Below, one piece after another: positions 23,086-35,020 of a stretch of 64,000 bases of DNA. The stretch is from Ptiloglossa arizonensis. Taxonomy: Eukaryota > Arthropoda > Insecta > Hymenoptera > Colletidae. The position numbers were made by a program, and so were the translations under genes. Where the stretch lies: assembly GCF_051014685.1 (NCBI RefSeq), contig NC_135048.1, forward strand, positions 24,198,543-24,262,542. Reading direction: 5' to 3'. Each line of letters begins with the position of its first letter. Positions within the stretch are counted from its first letter, which is position 1. The notes beneath the pieces were generated by a model. That model was not told the origin of the DNA and did no database searches. It saw only the letters and a list, made by a program, of their open reading frames with translations.

Positions 23086-24699
23086 TCCACACTCGAGGGC
23101 AGTATATTACAGTACACACATACTCTGAAATAGATTCACCATCTCTACAATTCCAAACAATTACTATCTACAATTCTAAACAGTTTACTGTTCTCTATAC
23201 ATAGTCCTCTACGAAGTTCTCTTGTAACTATAGAACCAAACAGACACATTTCATCTATATCCAAATGTACTTATAATTATCAAAGAAGCTCCGATTACCT
23301 TTTCTGGAGTGATACGAATTCTATCGTTGGTTTCGAAGAACCTGAGGACCTTTACGTGGAATCGTGACGAGAGATCGGAGAATTTGGTCTGCGGGTGTCA
23401 CAGCTTATCGGTTCAGGTACGCGAACGTTTCGTCTGGGCCACGAAAGCACGAGGAGCGAGAAACCGGGCGAAAAAATTCAAGTTACGGGTGGTAACACCC
23501 TCGCTTAAAGATAAAAAGTCGAGTTTGGGGGATTCCGGATCGAAACTACGCGCGGTTTCGCGCTGGATATTTAATATCCGTAACATATTGAGAGGACGTG
23601 TGCGCCACGAGGAAATTTTCCAGGATTATGCACGACAGGGGGAATTTTTTAAATTACTACGAATATTCTGGTAGTACGTAGGTTTGAATTTTTTAAGAGT
23701 GGAAGATTGTGGCTGGAGAGAGAGAGATTGTTCAAAGATACGGTAGATGCTGGGGTATCGACGATTTTGGGGGAATTTTTTAAATTATATAGTAGGTCAT
23801 GTGGACGACAGGGGTGTATTTTTAAAACTTGGAAGTGAGAAACGTACGATTAGGTTTCGTTTGGTTACCGTAGACACGAACAATGAGGCTTAATTTTGTT
23901 TAAACAATCGCAACAGGTGTTACGGTTGTGGAAGACAAGCTCGAATTTTTCGAAGTTACTATACAGACACTCTAGTTGGATACATCCAAGAATTGCCTTT
24001 CCCCGAGCTCGTTTTATCCAATTTATTAGTTCAGTTTACGCTAAAAACGTTGCGCGGAATAATTTCACATAATCGTGCAATACTTCGTAACAGTACCTGC
24101 TAAGTATAACCGAACAGAAAGTATAACGCACCGCACGTTCACTCTCGCACCGAACGCAACGTAATAGAACTGACACAGAATCGGGGTCTACATCCACGGC
24201 TTCCGCTATTTCCATATAAACGCGCGTGGAACGTTCCGAAGGAAACACCGTGGCGCGTTTTCAACGCATCGATGCGTACGCGCGAAGAAGTCGGTACGTT
24301 ATCCAACAGTTACACCGTCATGTACGGGCCTGCAATTAAACCAAATTCGAAATCAACGTGCCGCGAACGCGTTCAGTAACCATGTACGTGTACGTGAACT
24401 TTGCAACGGATCTTCAAACCGATCGACCGTTTCTCGAGAATTTCTCCGCGATCGGTTGCTTTCTCACGCTCGTTGAAAAAAAAATTCACCAACGTCTATT
24501 CAACGTTCACATCGTGCAACGTTCCATAAAAGTTCGACACAGATCGAGAAACAAAGTAAAGGGGAAAAACATCGATCCGTGGATCGGTCTGAGCGCGATA
24601 TCGGGATCACGTTCTCCGTATAAGCTACCGAATTAATTACGACACGTTCGAAACGAATAATTACAAGTTCGTTGGGTCGGTTTAGCGATAGTTACTGTA
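23086..24699. other. Single-copy stretch, nothing recognised
   Basis: Mixed sequence. A TTCAG/GTACGC junction near 23412 resembles a weak acceptor-donor overlap, but without a strong pyrimidine tract. Open frames, including one of 121 codons at 23309-23674 on +, have no family features. Confidence 0.4.
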
Positions 24700-25180
24700 C
24701 CCCGGATAGATGAAAATTTGTAGAAGCTTTACGAATAATATCGACTAAATTATCCAATTGTACTATTGATAGACGAAAATTTGTACAAGCTTCGCGAATA
24801 ATATAATAATAATAATAATATTATATATTATAATATGATTTTCTCGAATTAAAAGATGCTCAATTGTCAACGTACGAGACTTTATATTCGTAAAGACCTT
24901 CGATACATGGAGGACGAAGATTTGTACAAGTTTTAGGAATAATATCGACTAAATTATTCAATCGTAGTATTGATAGATGAAAATTTGTACAAGCTTCACG
25001 AATAATATCGACTAAATTATCCAATTGTACTATTGATAGACGAAAATTTGTACAAGCTTTACGAATAATATAAATATTATAATATTGTATATTTTATGAT
25101 TTTCTCGAATTAAAAGATGCTCAATTGTCAACGTACGAGACTTTATATTCGCAAAGACCTCCGATACACGGAGAATAAGG
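24700..25180. repeat. Two-copy segmental repeat, about 265 bp apart
   Basis: A block containing GATAGACGAAAATTTGTACA and later GAATTAAAAGATGCTCAATT appears at about 24770-24925 and again at about 25035-25175. Shorter pieces around ACTAAATTATCCAATTGTAC recur between them. The first copy carries an (ATA)n run at about 24800-24822 that is shorter in the second. Confidence 0.8.
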
Positions 25181-26029
25181 AAAAGTCGAGGAAAAAGTTT
25201 GAGAGTATGCAAAGCCTAGCGGAAGTGGAACAGAGGAGGCCAAAGTCTTATAAAGAGTCAAAGAAACGAGTGCAACGAAGGTAGGGTCTGGTATAGAGGG
25301 TCGGAGAAACGAGCGAAACGGAGGTAAAGCGCAGCGGAGGACTGGAAAAATGAGCGAGACAAAGGCAGAGATTAGGAGAGAAGACTTAAGAAACAAGCGG
25401 AACTCGGAAGAGCGGCTGGGAGGCGAGCGAAGCGGAAAGCTGGTGAAACGGAAGACACTGCGGTGAGGTTAAGTAGGTAGCTGACGAGACTGAAACGGTG
25501 ACGAAACTTGGAACAGACCGGAGGAGACCGAGACACCGAAGAAGCCTAAGTGTGCTGCTGGAAAAAGATCGAATCCTGAAATGTGCAACCGAAGAAACGA
25601 AGAAGAGACATCTGATCGTTTTAAAATTTTTTAAAATTTAAAGTGTATTTGTCGTGTGAGCTGAACAGTAGACTCTTTTGGAATTGTTTGAAAGTATTTT
25701 AACGTATTTGCTTACAGTTTTCGTTATTTGAGGTTACGTACCTTAAGGACGGTTGTCGCGAATTTTTTGACGAGAAATAATCAAAAATGGCGGCGTTGAC
25801 GGACATCGCTCCGAGATGTATTTTTACGGGAGTCATCTGAAATTAGAAATAGACAAAATTATTATTTGGATGGTCGAAGTATCGTGAAAACGATAAACAA
25901 TTCGATGGTATTTCGAGTGGAAAAGTTTATACCTTGTTGGTAGATAAATGCAATTTTTATTGGTTTCAAAATTTCGAATTTCGTTCTGTTTTGAAGAGAA
26001 CAGAATATTAACTTGTAATAAATTATTTA
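25181..26029. other. Purine-rich degenerate stretch followed by single-copy DNA
   Basis: About 25,180-25,560 is strongly purine-rich on the + strand (GGAGAAACGAGCGAAACGGAGG-like words, not exactly repeated) and may be an old tandem repeat. Nothing gene-like was recognised. Confidence 0.35.
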
Positions 26030-27200
26030 ATGGTGGGATTTCATGCGGAAGAGTTTATCCATTACTGGTAAATCGCTGGAATTTTCGTTGCTTTCAAAAT
26101 TTTTAATTTTCTTCCATTCTGAACGGAAAATAATATCGACTAAATTATCCAATCGTACTATTCTTGGCTGTTTAAATTCGCAGTACAAAATTTCAAGGGC
26201 AAGTCGAATCAAATTTTATTTCACATTTCTAGTAAACCACTGGAATTTTTATTGCTTCCAAAATTTCAAATTTTCTTCCATTCCAAACGGTAAATAATAT
26301 CAATTAAAATATTCAATTGTACTATTCTTGACTGTTTAAATTCACAGTACGAAATTTCAAGAGAAAGTCGAATCAAATTTTATTTCACATTTCTAGTAAA
26401 CCACTGAAATTTTCATTACTTCCAAAATTTCAAATTTTCTTCCATTCCAAACGGAAAATAATATCAACTAAATTATCCAATCGTAGTATTCTTGGCTGTT
26501 TAAATTTACAGTACAAAATTTCAAAGGCAAGTCGAATTAAATTTTATTTCACATTTCTAGTAAATCACTGGAATTTTCATTGTTTTCAAAATTTCAAATT
26601 TTCTTCCATTCCAAACGGAAAATAATATCAACTAAATTATCCAATCGTACTATTCTTGACTGTTTAAATTCACAGTACAAAATTTCAAGAGCAAATCGAA
26701 TCAAATTCTATTTCACCTGGAAAAGTTTATCCATTTCTAGTAAATCACTGGAATTTTCATTTCTTCAAAAATTTCAAATTTTCTTCCATTCCAAACGCAA
26801 AATAATATCAACTAAATTAATCGTACTATTCTTCACTGTTTAAATTCGCAGTACAAAATTTCAAGGGCAAATCGAATCAAATTTTATTTCACATTTCTAG
26901 TAAACCACTACAATTTTCATTGTTTTCAAAATTTCAAATTTTCTTCCATTCCAAACGCAAAATAATATCAACTAAATTAATCGTACTATTCTTAACTGTT
27001 TAAATTCGCAGAACAAAATTTCAAGGGCAAGTCGAATCAAATTTTATTTCACGTAGAAAAGTATCCATTTCTAGTAAATCACTGGAATTTTCATTGCTTT
27101 CAAAATTTCAAATTTCTTCCATTCCAAACGTAAAATAATATCAACTAAATTGTACTATTCTCGACTGTTCAAATTCACAAGTAAAAAATTTCAAATGAAA
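26030..27200. repeat. Tandem array, 164-bp unit (range 160-180), seven copies
   Basis: CTTCCATTC starts at 26111, 26275, 26439, 26603, 26783, 26943 and 27116. Units share TTTCTAGTAAATCACTGGAA, ATAATATCAACTAAATTA and CTGTTTAAATTCACAGTAC. Length changes arise from an optional CTGGAAAAGTTTATCC-like insert. Some units keep frames open, but the peptides are repetitive and not gene-like. Confidence 0.9.
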
Positions 27201-29660
27201 GTCGATTATGCATCGCATAAAGAGTATCGAAGCGAACGTAACGCAGGCCGAAGAGAATCCCTGGTTCATCCGGCGATCGTTCGTAATCGATGCGTCATCA
27301 CTACCGAGGCTGATAATTGAACCATGAGGCTCGAGACAGTGGAATCGTTTTCCTGGTCGAGAAAGACGACACTTTTCCTTGCGGCTCGGTGTCTCTTTAC
27401 TTTGTAAGCACGCTGTTTATCGGCTCGTCCACCGTAGCGGTTGAAAACACGGTTCTCTCTCTCTCTCTCTTCCTTCCTTCCTTCCGTTTGTTTCGCAAGT
27501 TCGTTCGATCGCGATAGACGCGCACTAGCTCGCTCGCTCGCTCGCTCGCTGGCGCGAGCTTCTTTCGTAAACGTGGCGGAAACTTTCGTTCGATTCGCTC
27601 GACTGGCGGCGCGCACTTCGAAAGTTTAATTTCGCGGAAGCTGCGGGACTAGCTGCGCCGGAGCGTTAATGCTTCCTCGAGTCGGATAACGGGGAAGTCG
27701 TAATATCTTTGGACGGTTGAAGTTCGCGGTGGATTATACTGACGCGAGAAAGAGCCTTCTTCGCTGGAAATTGTACACAAAGAGGACAATGACGGACCGA
27801 TTACTCGGATTATTTCCACGGATTAATTCGGAATAGATTCTTCCGGGAGAGTGTTACCAACGACCGATAACGAAATGGTTCGTCGATCCGTGGACAATTG
27901 TACAATAAACTACTAACACGGCAGAGACATTTTTCAGTCGATTTTGATGCAGAATGTTGTACAGACAACGCTGCGAAAATTCATAATATCGGTACGGAGG
28001 ACAAATTTGACAGCGGAATATTCATAATTCTTCCCGTTCGTGCGTGCGAGTTATGTTTTTCAGCTTTTGCAATTTTTGCACGCGGATATTATTCCGCGTT
28101 GCACTCGACGCGACAGCGACGACCCGGAATTCGTACGCGTTTTTAACTGTGTTTACTTCTTGTACAAAAATTAACGTTCGAATTGTGAAATGGAAATTTC
28201 GCGATGGGAAAACACACAAATTTTTGGCGTTCTTGTTCAATTTGTAGTTTTTCGATCAAGTGGAGAAAATCTAATAATTGATGTATTCGAGGAGTGTTGA
28301 AAACGATTATACAGGATTTAAGAGAATCAATTAAACGATTGTTTTTTTCCATTTTTATCTTGCATTTCCAAATACGTCGAAGCAATCTTGAACCGTTCAA
28401 ACGTCTCTGCATATTCTTCTAAAGTTTAGAAGAACCCACCATTTTATTATACGGAGTTCACCGTCAGTTAAAAGCATTCAAACAATTTTTTATTATCGCG
28501 CCATGTAAAAAATCCTAAGTCATCCAGACGTCTCAAAAAAATCTAATACGTAACTTTGAAATGCATTCGAGCCCCCTCGAACGTAATGTACTCGGTATAT
28601 GAAACGTATTTGTTGGAGCGAATGCAACAATGATCTTAAGGGTACCAGAAGTCGATGTCAGTTTTAAGAACTGTCTCCGTATTGGTCGTCCGCCACGCGG
28701 TCAATGGTTTGGCCGTTTTCCATTTTTGGCTTTTCCTTTTAGTCGAGTTCCAAGTCCAGAATCAGAAAGACCACACGATACTGTCGTCGTTCACATCGAG
28801 ACACATCACTGTATACGCATTTCTTCGAACTTTATATTCATATATATACATTAACTATACTACTAGATACGCGAGATCCCCGCATATTATAATGCAGGAG
28901 TATAGATATTATACTAGATATTATAATCTGAACTTTACAACAGTATTTTCGATCGATTCTCGTATAACGAGGTATCTCGTTTCTGGTGCGTCGTGTACAC
29001 TGCCATAAATCGAACTCGAGAACACTGGAACCGAGTCACACGGTTCGCAGTCGATCAAAGGATCGTTCGCGCGGAACGACTTGACTTGAACGCAAACAAG
29101 GTGTCTCTCGTCGGCTCGAAGCGGTAGGAAGGAAGCGGATTCATCGCGACACGAAGCATTTTCTCCTCCAGGAGAAAACCGAAGGAAAATTCCTCGCTAC
29201 CGGTCGGATCGATACTTTCCACGAGTAAAATTGAATTTTCCTCGAAATTGAATTCCCCGGTCGGACCCACCTACTAATGTCCCCCCTCATCTAGACACGC
29301 GGTTGTATAAAAATGACTAAGTCGTTCCCTATGGATGAAACGGTAAAACCCCCACCCCCTGGGCACCATATCTTCGCTAGCTCGTAGCGGGAACGCCGCG
29401 TGAAATTTTATGCAAACGTCCTCCGGATGGAACGGTGCCGGATGGCGAGAAAGCCCCCTCCACGCGTGCCTAGGGGAGAAAATACCGATCGTGATGCGAC
29501 ACTATGTTCGCGAAACGCTCTTATGATCTGTGGTTCGCGATCTTGGGTCACCAACGACCCGTCACTGTTACACTCTTCGTTCACTGGACACTTCTAAATA
29601 CGTGCGTAGCTTGCCCGCTTTCTTGTACTATCTTAGCGCGAAATATAGTTCGTATTATTC
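27201..29660. other. CpG-rich block with a CGCT microsatellite, then single-copy DNA
   Basis: About 27,230-27,900 is CpG-rich and holds (CTCG)n at 27528-27550. About 29,040-29,600 is again CpG-rich. These may be regulatory. I could not identify an exon. Confidence 0.4.
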
Positions 29661-29664
29661 CATC

Positions 29665-30270
29665 GATAGTTTCAGTATAGTTTAATTTGTATTTTCAATA
29701 TATTTTCAATATACTTTAATTTGAATTTTTAACATATTTTCAATATACTTTAATTTATATTTTCAATATACTTTAATTTATATTTTCAATATATTTTCAA
29801 TACACTTTAATTCATATTTTCAATATACTTCAATTTATACTTCAATTTATATGTTTAATATGCTTTAATTTATATTTTCAATATATTTTCAATATACTTT
29901 AATTCATATTTTCAATATACTTCAATTTATACTTCAATTTATATTTTTAATATGCTTTAATTTATATTTTCAATATACTCTCATCTATATTTTCAATATT
30001 CTCTCATCTATATTTTCAATATTTTCTCATCTATATTTTCAATATATTTTCAGTATACTCTCATCTACATTTTTAATATACTCTCACTTATATTTTCACT
30101 ATACTCTCATTTATACTTTCACTATACTCTCATTTATACTTTCACTATACTCTCATTTATATTTTCACTATACTCTCATCTATATTTTCAATATATTTTC
30201 AGTACACTCTTATTTATATTTTCACTGCACTCTCATCTATATTTTCACTATACTCTCACCCATATTTTCC
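29665..30270. repeat. 23-bp AT-rich minisatellite, about 25 degenerate copies
   Basis: The unit is TTTCAATATACTTTAATTTA plus TAT, for example copies at 29761 and 29784. The right half shifts to the variant TTCACTATACTCTCATTTAT with the same 23-bp period. No coding potential. Confidence 0.85.
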
Positions 30271-30641
30271 ATACATCTAGAAAACGTAAAACTTTCCGTA
30301 CTATTAACGGGAATTTCCACTGCTGCCCGCTCCACAGAAACATTGCATCGCAGAGAAATATCGATCTCTACTCCCACCACGACTAACGTAAATCGAAGCG
30401 TCCGTTATTTACGTCTAACTCTTCCCCTGTAGGCACGCACTGCGATTAGACGATCGTATGCGGTAAACGCCTATGTGCGTTCGGTACGCCCGTAGACTTC
30501 ATCCGCGATCGAAGGTTCAACACTAGAACTACCGACGGTGGTATATTCCTATTTGCCTCAAATCACACAAACTGGAAGTTACACGAGGAAAGGATAAATT
30601 AATTTACGAGTACCATTAATTGTCCACTTCGATAATTGTTC
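30271..30641. other. Single-copy stretch, nothing certain
   Basis: Contains CACTAGAACTACCGACGG at about 30522. It resembles a motif in the right arm of the following inverted repeat (TTAGAACTACTACCAACGG) and may belong to an older transposon end. Confidence 0.3.
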
Positions 30642-31457
30642 GCGAATATTGCAGCCAAACACACCGTTAATAATTAAGTAATTTCAAAAAGGAGTAATTT
30701 CAAACAGGTCAAGTTAACTGCTTTGGTAGTTCCAATGCCAATTTGTGTGGAACCAAAAGAATAAAAAATTATGACCTTCTGCATAGAAGCTAAAAAACCC
30801 CTTGCCAGTCTGCAATTTTAACAAAATCGCTTCACAAAAAACCTACCTGTTTTTTTTTCATAACTTAATTACTTATGTTACTCTGATGTAACATAATGAT
30901 TTCAAGTGGTAAATAAGTTTCTTTTGTCGTAAAAAATCAAACAAATTACACGTAAATACGTACGTAACATTTATTCTAACACAACTTGTAACATTTTATT
31001 GGAACAAAAATTGTAAAACACAAACAAAATTACACGTAAAAATCTACAGAACATTTTCTCACGATACAAATTATAAACACGACTAAAAATTTCATTTAGC
31101 ATAATAACGAAACATATAGTTTTCATGTAAAAAAAAATCAAACTTATATTTACATACAAACTATACGTTTCGTCATAAACCAGTGGGCAAGGGGTTAAAA
31201 CACTGAAACGATCGTTTCCTCAGTGACGCGTGTCAAACCACACATTTTGGGCGATACGTAAGCTTTGTAAAAATTTCTGTCGACGAAGACACATTTCGTG
31301 CGATGTAGGGTTTGCGAAACTGCACAACACTCTATCTATAACAGGTTTCAGTTCAAATTGGCATTAGAACTACTACCAACGGAGTTAATTCAACCTGTTT
31401 CGAGCTTCTTCTTAAAATTACTCAATTATTAACGGTGTGTTTGCCTAGAATATTCAC
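30642..31457. mobile_element. Inverted-repeat element, arms about 105 bp
   Basis: The left arm (30642-30751) and right arm (31354-31457) are reverse complements with scattered mismatches. CAAACACACCGTTAATAATT at 30657 pairs with the complement of AATTATTAACGGTGTGTTTG near 31424-31443, and CCAATGCCAATTTG at 30732 pairs with CAAATTGGCAT at 31354. The layout suggests a nonautonomous DNA transposon. The loop, about 600 bp, is partly a second, nested element. No transposase is encoded, and target-site duplications at the outer ends are not clear. Confidence 0.65.
30798..31194. mobile_element. Nested TTAA-type miniature element, 397 bp
   Basis: The left end CCCCTTGCCAGTC at 30798 and the right end GGGCAAGGGG at 31194 form a short terminal inverted repeat. 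The right end is followed directly by TTAA (31195-31198), the target site used by piggyBac-type transposases. The left flank is AAAA, so the duplication is imperfect. The interior is AT-rich, without a transposase. It lies in the loop of the larger inverted-repeat element and so inserted after it. Confidence 0.5.
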
Positions 31458-32162
31458 GATGTAGGGTCTGTCGACTCGTGTCTTCGCTCGATTCGAAATT
31501 CAAGGGCGCGCGTTTCGTTTCGATTGGAGACAACGACGACGATGACGATGGTGACGCGACGTTAACGCAAGAAGAGGAGAACAGGGGATCCCCGTGGGGT
31601 CGTATCGCGGAACGGAACCGGTGAGTTTCTCCTTCGTTGACCAGCCATTGTTTTCGGTCGCGGAACGAACCGTGGCTGTCGGCGTGAATTACGACGCGTT
31701 GCGTTATTCGTTCACCTCTCGTTAAATTGGATTAATTCCCACCGCCACGGATGAAATTTCGCGCCCCGAAAGAGAGCCAAGTCTATCGATTCTCTCTCTT
31801 TCTCTCTTTATTTTTGTTTTTTTTTTTCTTTCTTTTACCGGAGGGTAGATGCATCTCGAACGAATCAACGAGACGAAACTTCCATTTTCGCCGAGAACAA
31901 TTGTTCTTTTCTCTTTGTTTCTGGTACGCGAATGTTAACAACGTGGAATAATCGAGAAACGAATGGTAATTTCGGTGGCCTTTAGGGAACGCAACAATAC
32001 TTTGGGATGCTATTTTCGGCGCGGTAAATATCACGAAAAGGGAGATTAATTTTGGAAATAATATTGCAAAGTTACTTTGCACGACTTCACGATTGTGTAC
32101 GAATGTAGCGTAGATTTAAAACAAAAAGGATGCAGTCGATGGTATTCGAAAGGTGAATATCT
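31458..32162. other. CpG-containing stretch with a donor-like site
   Basis: AACGGAACCG is followed by GTGAGTTTCT (GT at 31621-31622), a strong splice-donor match at the end of a CpG-rich segment (about 31,460-31,620). An ATTGG box lies near 31520, but there is no TATA or initiator pair. It could be a noncoding first exon, but the evidence is slight. The rest is T-rich single-copy DNA. Confidence 0.25.
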
Positions 32163-32300
32163 TGGGTTGTTCGGAAAGTTATTTCATTTTATTTTATTTT
32201 TTTTTTTGTGAGAATGAAACACACTTTTTAGAGTATATAAACATTTTATTAAATTATATATTCTCCATTTTGGAAAACGAAATGACTTTCGAGACAACCC
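32163..32300. mobile_element. Mariner-type miniature element, copy 1
   Basis: The left end GGGTTGTTCGGAAAGTTATT and the complement of the right end, GGGTTGTCTCGAAAGTCATT, form an inverted repeat of about 28 bp typical of Tc1/mariner ends. The interior contains GTGAGAATGAAACAC, AGAGTATATAAACATTTTA and ATTCTCCATTTTGG. There is no transposase. A nearly identical element starts 219 bp downstream. Confidence 0.65.
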
Positions 32301-32381
32301 GACAGTTGTTACACCACAAATGTCACGATTATGATAGTCCTAGAGTAACTTATCATTCCTAAAAATTCCAAGCTGATTATA

Positions 32382-32520
32382 CTAGGTTATTCGGAAAGTC
32401 ATTTCGTTTTTTTTTTTTTTTTTGTGAGAATGAAACACGTTTTTTTTAGAGTATATAAACATTTTACTAAATTATACATTCTCCATTTTGGAAAACAAAA
32501 TAACTTTCCGAGCTATCCAA
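32382..32520. mobile_element. Mariner-type miniature element, copy 2
   Basis: Same structure and interior as the preceding copy: GTTATTCGGAAAGTCATTTC at the left end, and a right end whose complement reads GATAGCTCGGAAAGTTATTT. TA dinucleotides flank both ends (32380-32381 and 32521-32522), as expected for this superfamily. The interior T-tract differs in length from copy 1. Confidence 0.65.
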
Positions 32521-33619
32521 TATATTTATTAATTTTACTACAACGATCGAGTCCTTTCGATAGATGGTACAATCTTCGTACGCGATCGAGTGTGACATCG
32601 TCAACGAATTTTCAAACGGTGTCCGAGCGTTATTAACGACGAGAATGAAACCCGAAACGAAGTATCGGTTATTGTCGAAACTAAGAGGAAAAATTCAATT
32701 ACCTACCTTTTTCATCGCGCATATTTTCCCACCATTTCAATGCAACGCGATTAAGAATATCAGTGGGAAATTTCCGCGCCGCGAGAAACCGTAGTTTCGG
32801 GAAAAACGCGTTCAAAGTTTTATTATATTCCGGTCTGTTGGCGTTTCGTGCGATTAAAAAAGTTCATTCGCGGCGAAGTTACACGGGTTTAAAGCTACGC
32901 CGAAAAATCGGCCATTTCGTATGCAACGGCCCAATATTAAATCCTAAATTTCCCGCGGTATCAAATATCCGTTACGAAAGTGAAAAACTCCGAAAGCGCG
33001 CGATATCACGAGACAGACGACAAAGGATTATAATACGCGGCATTTTGATGGTCGGAAACGTTCTTTGTGGGCCACGGTTTCGTATGAAACGCGCGGGTCT
33101 GGTGCGCCCGCGCGCTCGAAATAATAACAAAAGTTGAGTTAGCCGGGAAAAATCCATTTCCCCTACCCTGGCGCGGAAACAACGGGACAGAGCGAGCGAG
33201 CGAGCGAGCGAACGAGCGAACGAACGAGCTCAGCCGGACGGTTCGCGCTATGAACTTTTCATGGTCCTCTGCAAATAGCGCGACAGCGCGCAGAATTCCT
33301 GTTAACGCGGTTCTTCCGGCTCTCGCAGGGAATATTCAGCGATTTTTCGCCCTTTGAACGACGCGCGTGTTTGCCAATAATTTTCAACCGGCCGTCGAAG
33401 CGGCTTGTGCCACGGTGTATCTCGTTAAAAGTTTATCAACGATTTTCTCCGTGTCGCCTCGAATTTCATCATAGACACACTTCCGTAGCGGAGTCGTACT
33501 CGTATAGCTCGACGAGTTTAATAAGATCCCTGAGGTGTAGTGGCACGAGCACGGAGAACTTACGAGACCCACGGTGAAACCTAGAATGACGATACTCGAG
33601 ATGACGATAACTGGGACAA
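32521..33619. other. CpG-rich stretch with a GAGC microsatellite
   Basis: (GAGC)n and related tetramers lie at 33190-33230. About 32,990-33,580 is CpG-rich and may be regulatory or contain an unrecognised exon. A plus-strand frame of 124 codons at 32763-33137 has no recognisable domain. Confidence 0.4.
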
Positions 33620-34660
33620 TGATACTTGGAACGATGAGGCCTGGAGGCCTAGAAGGCTTAGACCGTGGAACGGATGAGGCCTAGAAGGTTGAGACGTGGA
33701 ATGGATAAGACCTAGAAGGTTGAGGTATGGAATAGATAAGGCCTAGAAGGTTGAGGTATGAAACGACAAGGTTTGGAAGGCTGAGGCATGGAACGATAAG
33801 GCTTAGAAGGTTGAGGCATGGAACGATAAGACTTAGAAGGTTGAGGCATGGAACGATAAGGCCTAGAAGGCTGAGGCACGGAACGATAAGGTTTAGAAGG
33901 TTGAGGCATGGAACGATAAGGTTTAGAAGGTTGAGGCATGGAACGAAAAGGCTTAGAAGGTTGAGGCATGGAACGATAAGGCATAAAAGGTTGAGGTATG
34001 AAACGATAAGGTTTAAAAGGCTGAGGCATGGAACGATAAGGCTTAGAAGGTTGAGGCATAGAACGAATAATGCCTAGAAGGCTGAGGCATGAAACGAATA
34101 ATGCCTAGAAGGCTGAAGCCTAGAACGAGGAAGCCTAGAATGATAAAGTTTACAACGATAAGGCCTAGAAGGCTGATGTCTAGAACAATAATGCCTAGAA
34201 GGCTGAGGCATGGAACGAATAATGCCTAGAAGGTTGAAGCCTAGAACGAGGAAGCCTAGAATGATAAAGTTTACAACGATAAGGCCTAGAAGGCTGATGT
34301 CTAGAACAATAATGCCTAGAAGGCTGAGGCATGGAACGAATAATGCCTAGAAGGTTGAAGCCTAGAACGAGGAAGCCTAGAATGATAAAGTTTAGAACGA
34401 TAAGGCCTAGAAGGCTGAGGTCTAGAACAATGAGGCCTGGAATGATGACGCCTGGGACGACAAAGCCTGGAATGATGAAGCCCAGAATGATAAAGCCTAG
34501 TACGATGAGGCCTAGAAGACTGAGACCTGGAACGATACATACCTAAAATGATAAGACCTGGAACGATACATACCTAAAATGTTGAGACCTGGAACGACAC
34601 ATACCTAAAATGTTGAGACCTGAAACGATACATACCTAAAATAATGAGACATAGAATGAC
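33620..34660. repeat. 30-bp minisatellite array with a 121-bp higher-order part
   Basis: About 33660-34080 has a strict 30-bp unit (GAGGCATGGAACGATAAGG plus CTTAGAAGGTT). At about 34090-34450 three copies of a 121-bp higher-order unit follow (TAGAACGAGGAAGCCTAGAA at 34121, 34242, 34363). After 34,530 the units become AACGATACATACCTAAAATG-like. Open frames of about 110 codons on both strands (repeat RLRHGTIRLR on +) reflect the period being divisible by three and are not genes. Confidence 0.95.
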
Positions 34661-34713
34661 AATACAAACTTCGAAACACGTTTCCTAGCAACCACTTTGG
34701 TGACAGACCACGA

Positions 34714-35020
34714 GTGAACGACAGAATTATTTTTCACGTTTATAATCCACCCGTACGCGTATACGGAGAAGTTCAACGCTGGTTCGTAGAACACCGAGAC
34801 AAACTTCGACATCTCCTCCCAGCCAGTCCGCCTCATTTAAATATCATGGAACCACTGTTGGTAATTTTGAAGAACGAAGTAGACTACCTCTTCCTCCTAT
34901 CGGTCCAAGTTCCCGATAGAACTGGATGATAACATTTCCACTGGAAACTATTCAAAACTTGCACGAATCTATTCCAGGGAGAACAAAAGCCAGGTTAAAT
35001 GCAAATTCTGACCCCCCTAA
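34714..35020 (+). pseudogene. Tc1-like transposase relic, C-terminal part of the DDE domain
   Basis: The first frame reads through VQRWFVEHRDKL and LRHLLPASPPHLNIMEPL. This matches the pattern of Tc1-family transposases around the last catalytic residue (a WF-E helix, then a P-SP-LN-IE motif). The E at codon 46 is the expected third acidic residue. The position of the second aspartate, normally in a DNAP-type motif, holds Y at codon 10 (YNPP), with 35 residues between, close to the DD34E spacing. After a stop at 34929 the next frame continues with TIQNLHESIPGRTKARLNAN, matching the conserved C-terminal tail. The gene is therefore frameshifted, lacks a catalytic residue and all of the N-terminal DNA-binding part, and is dead. 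It abuts the 30-bp array, which may have grown at its broken edge. Confidence 0.75.

Noticed and set aside
31458..31626. GTGAGT at 31621 as the end of a first exon
   Set aside because: The donor matches well, but no promoter grammar or coding frame supports it, so it is mentioned only as a donor-like site.
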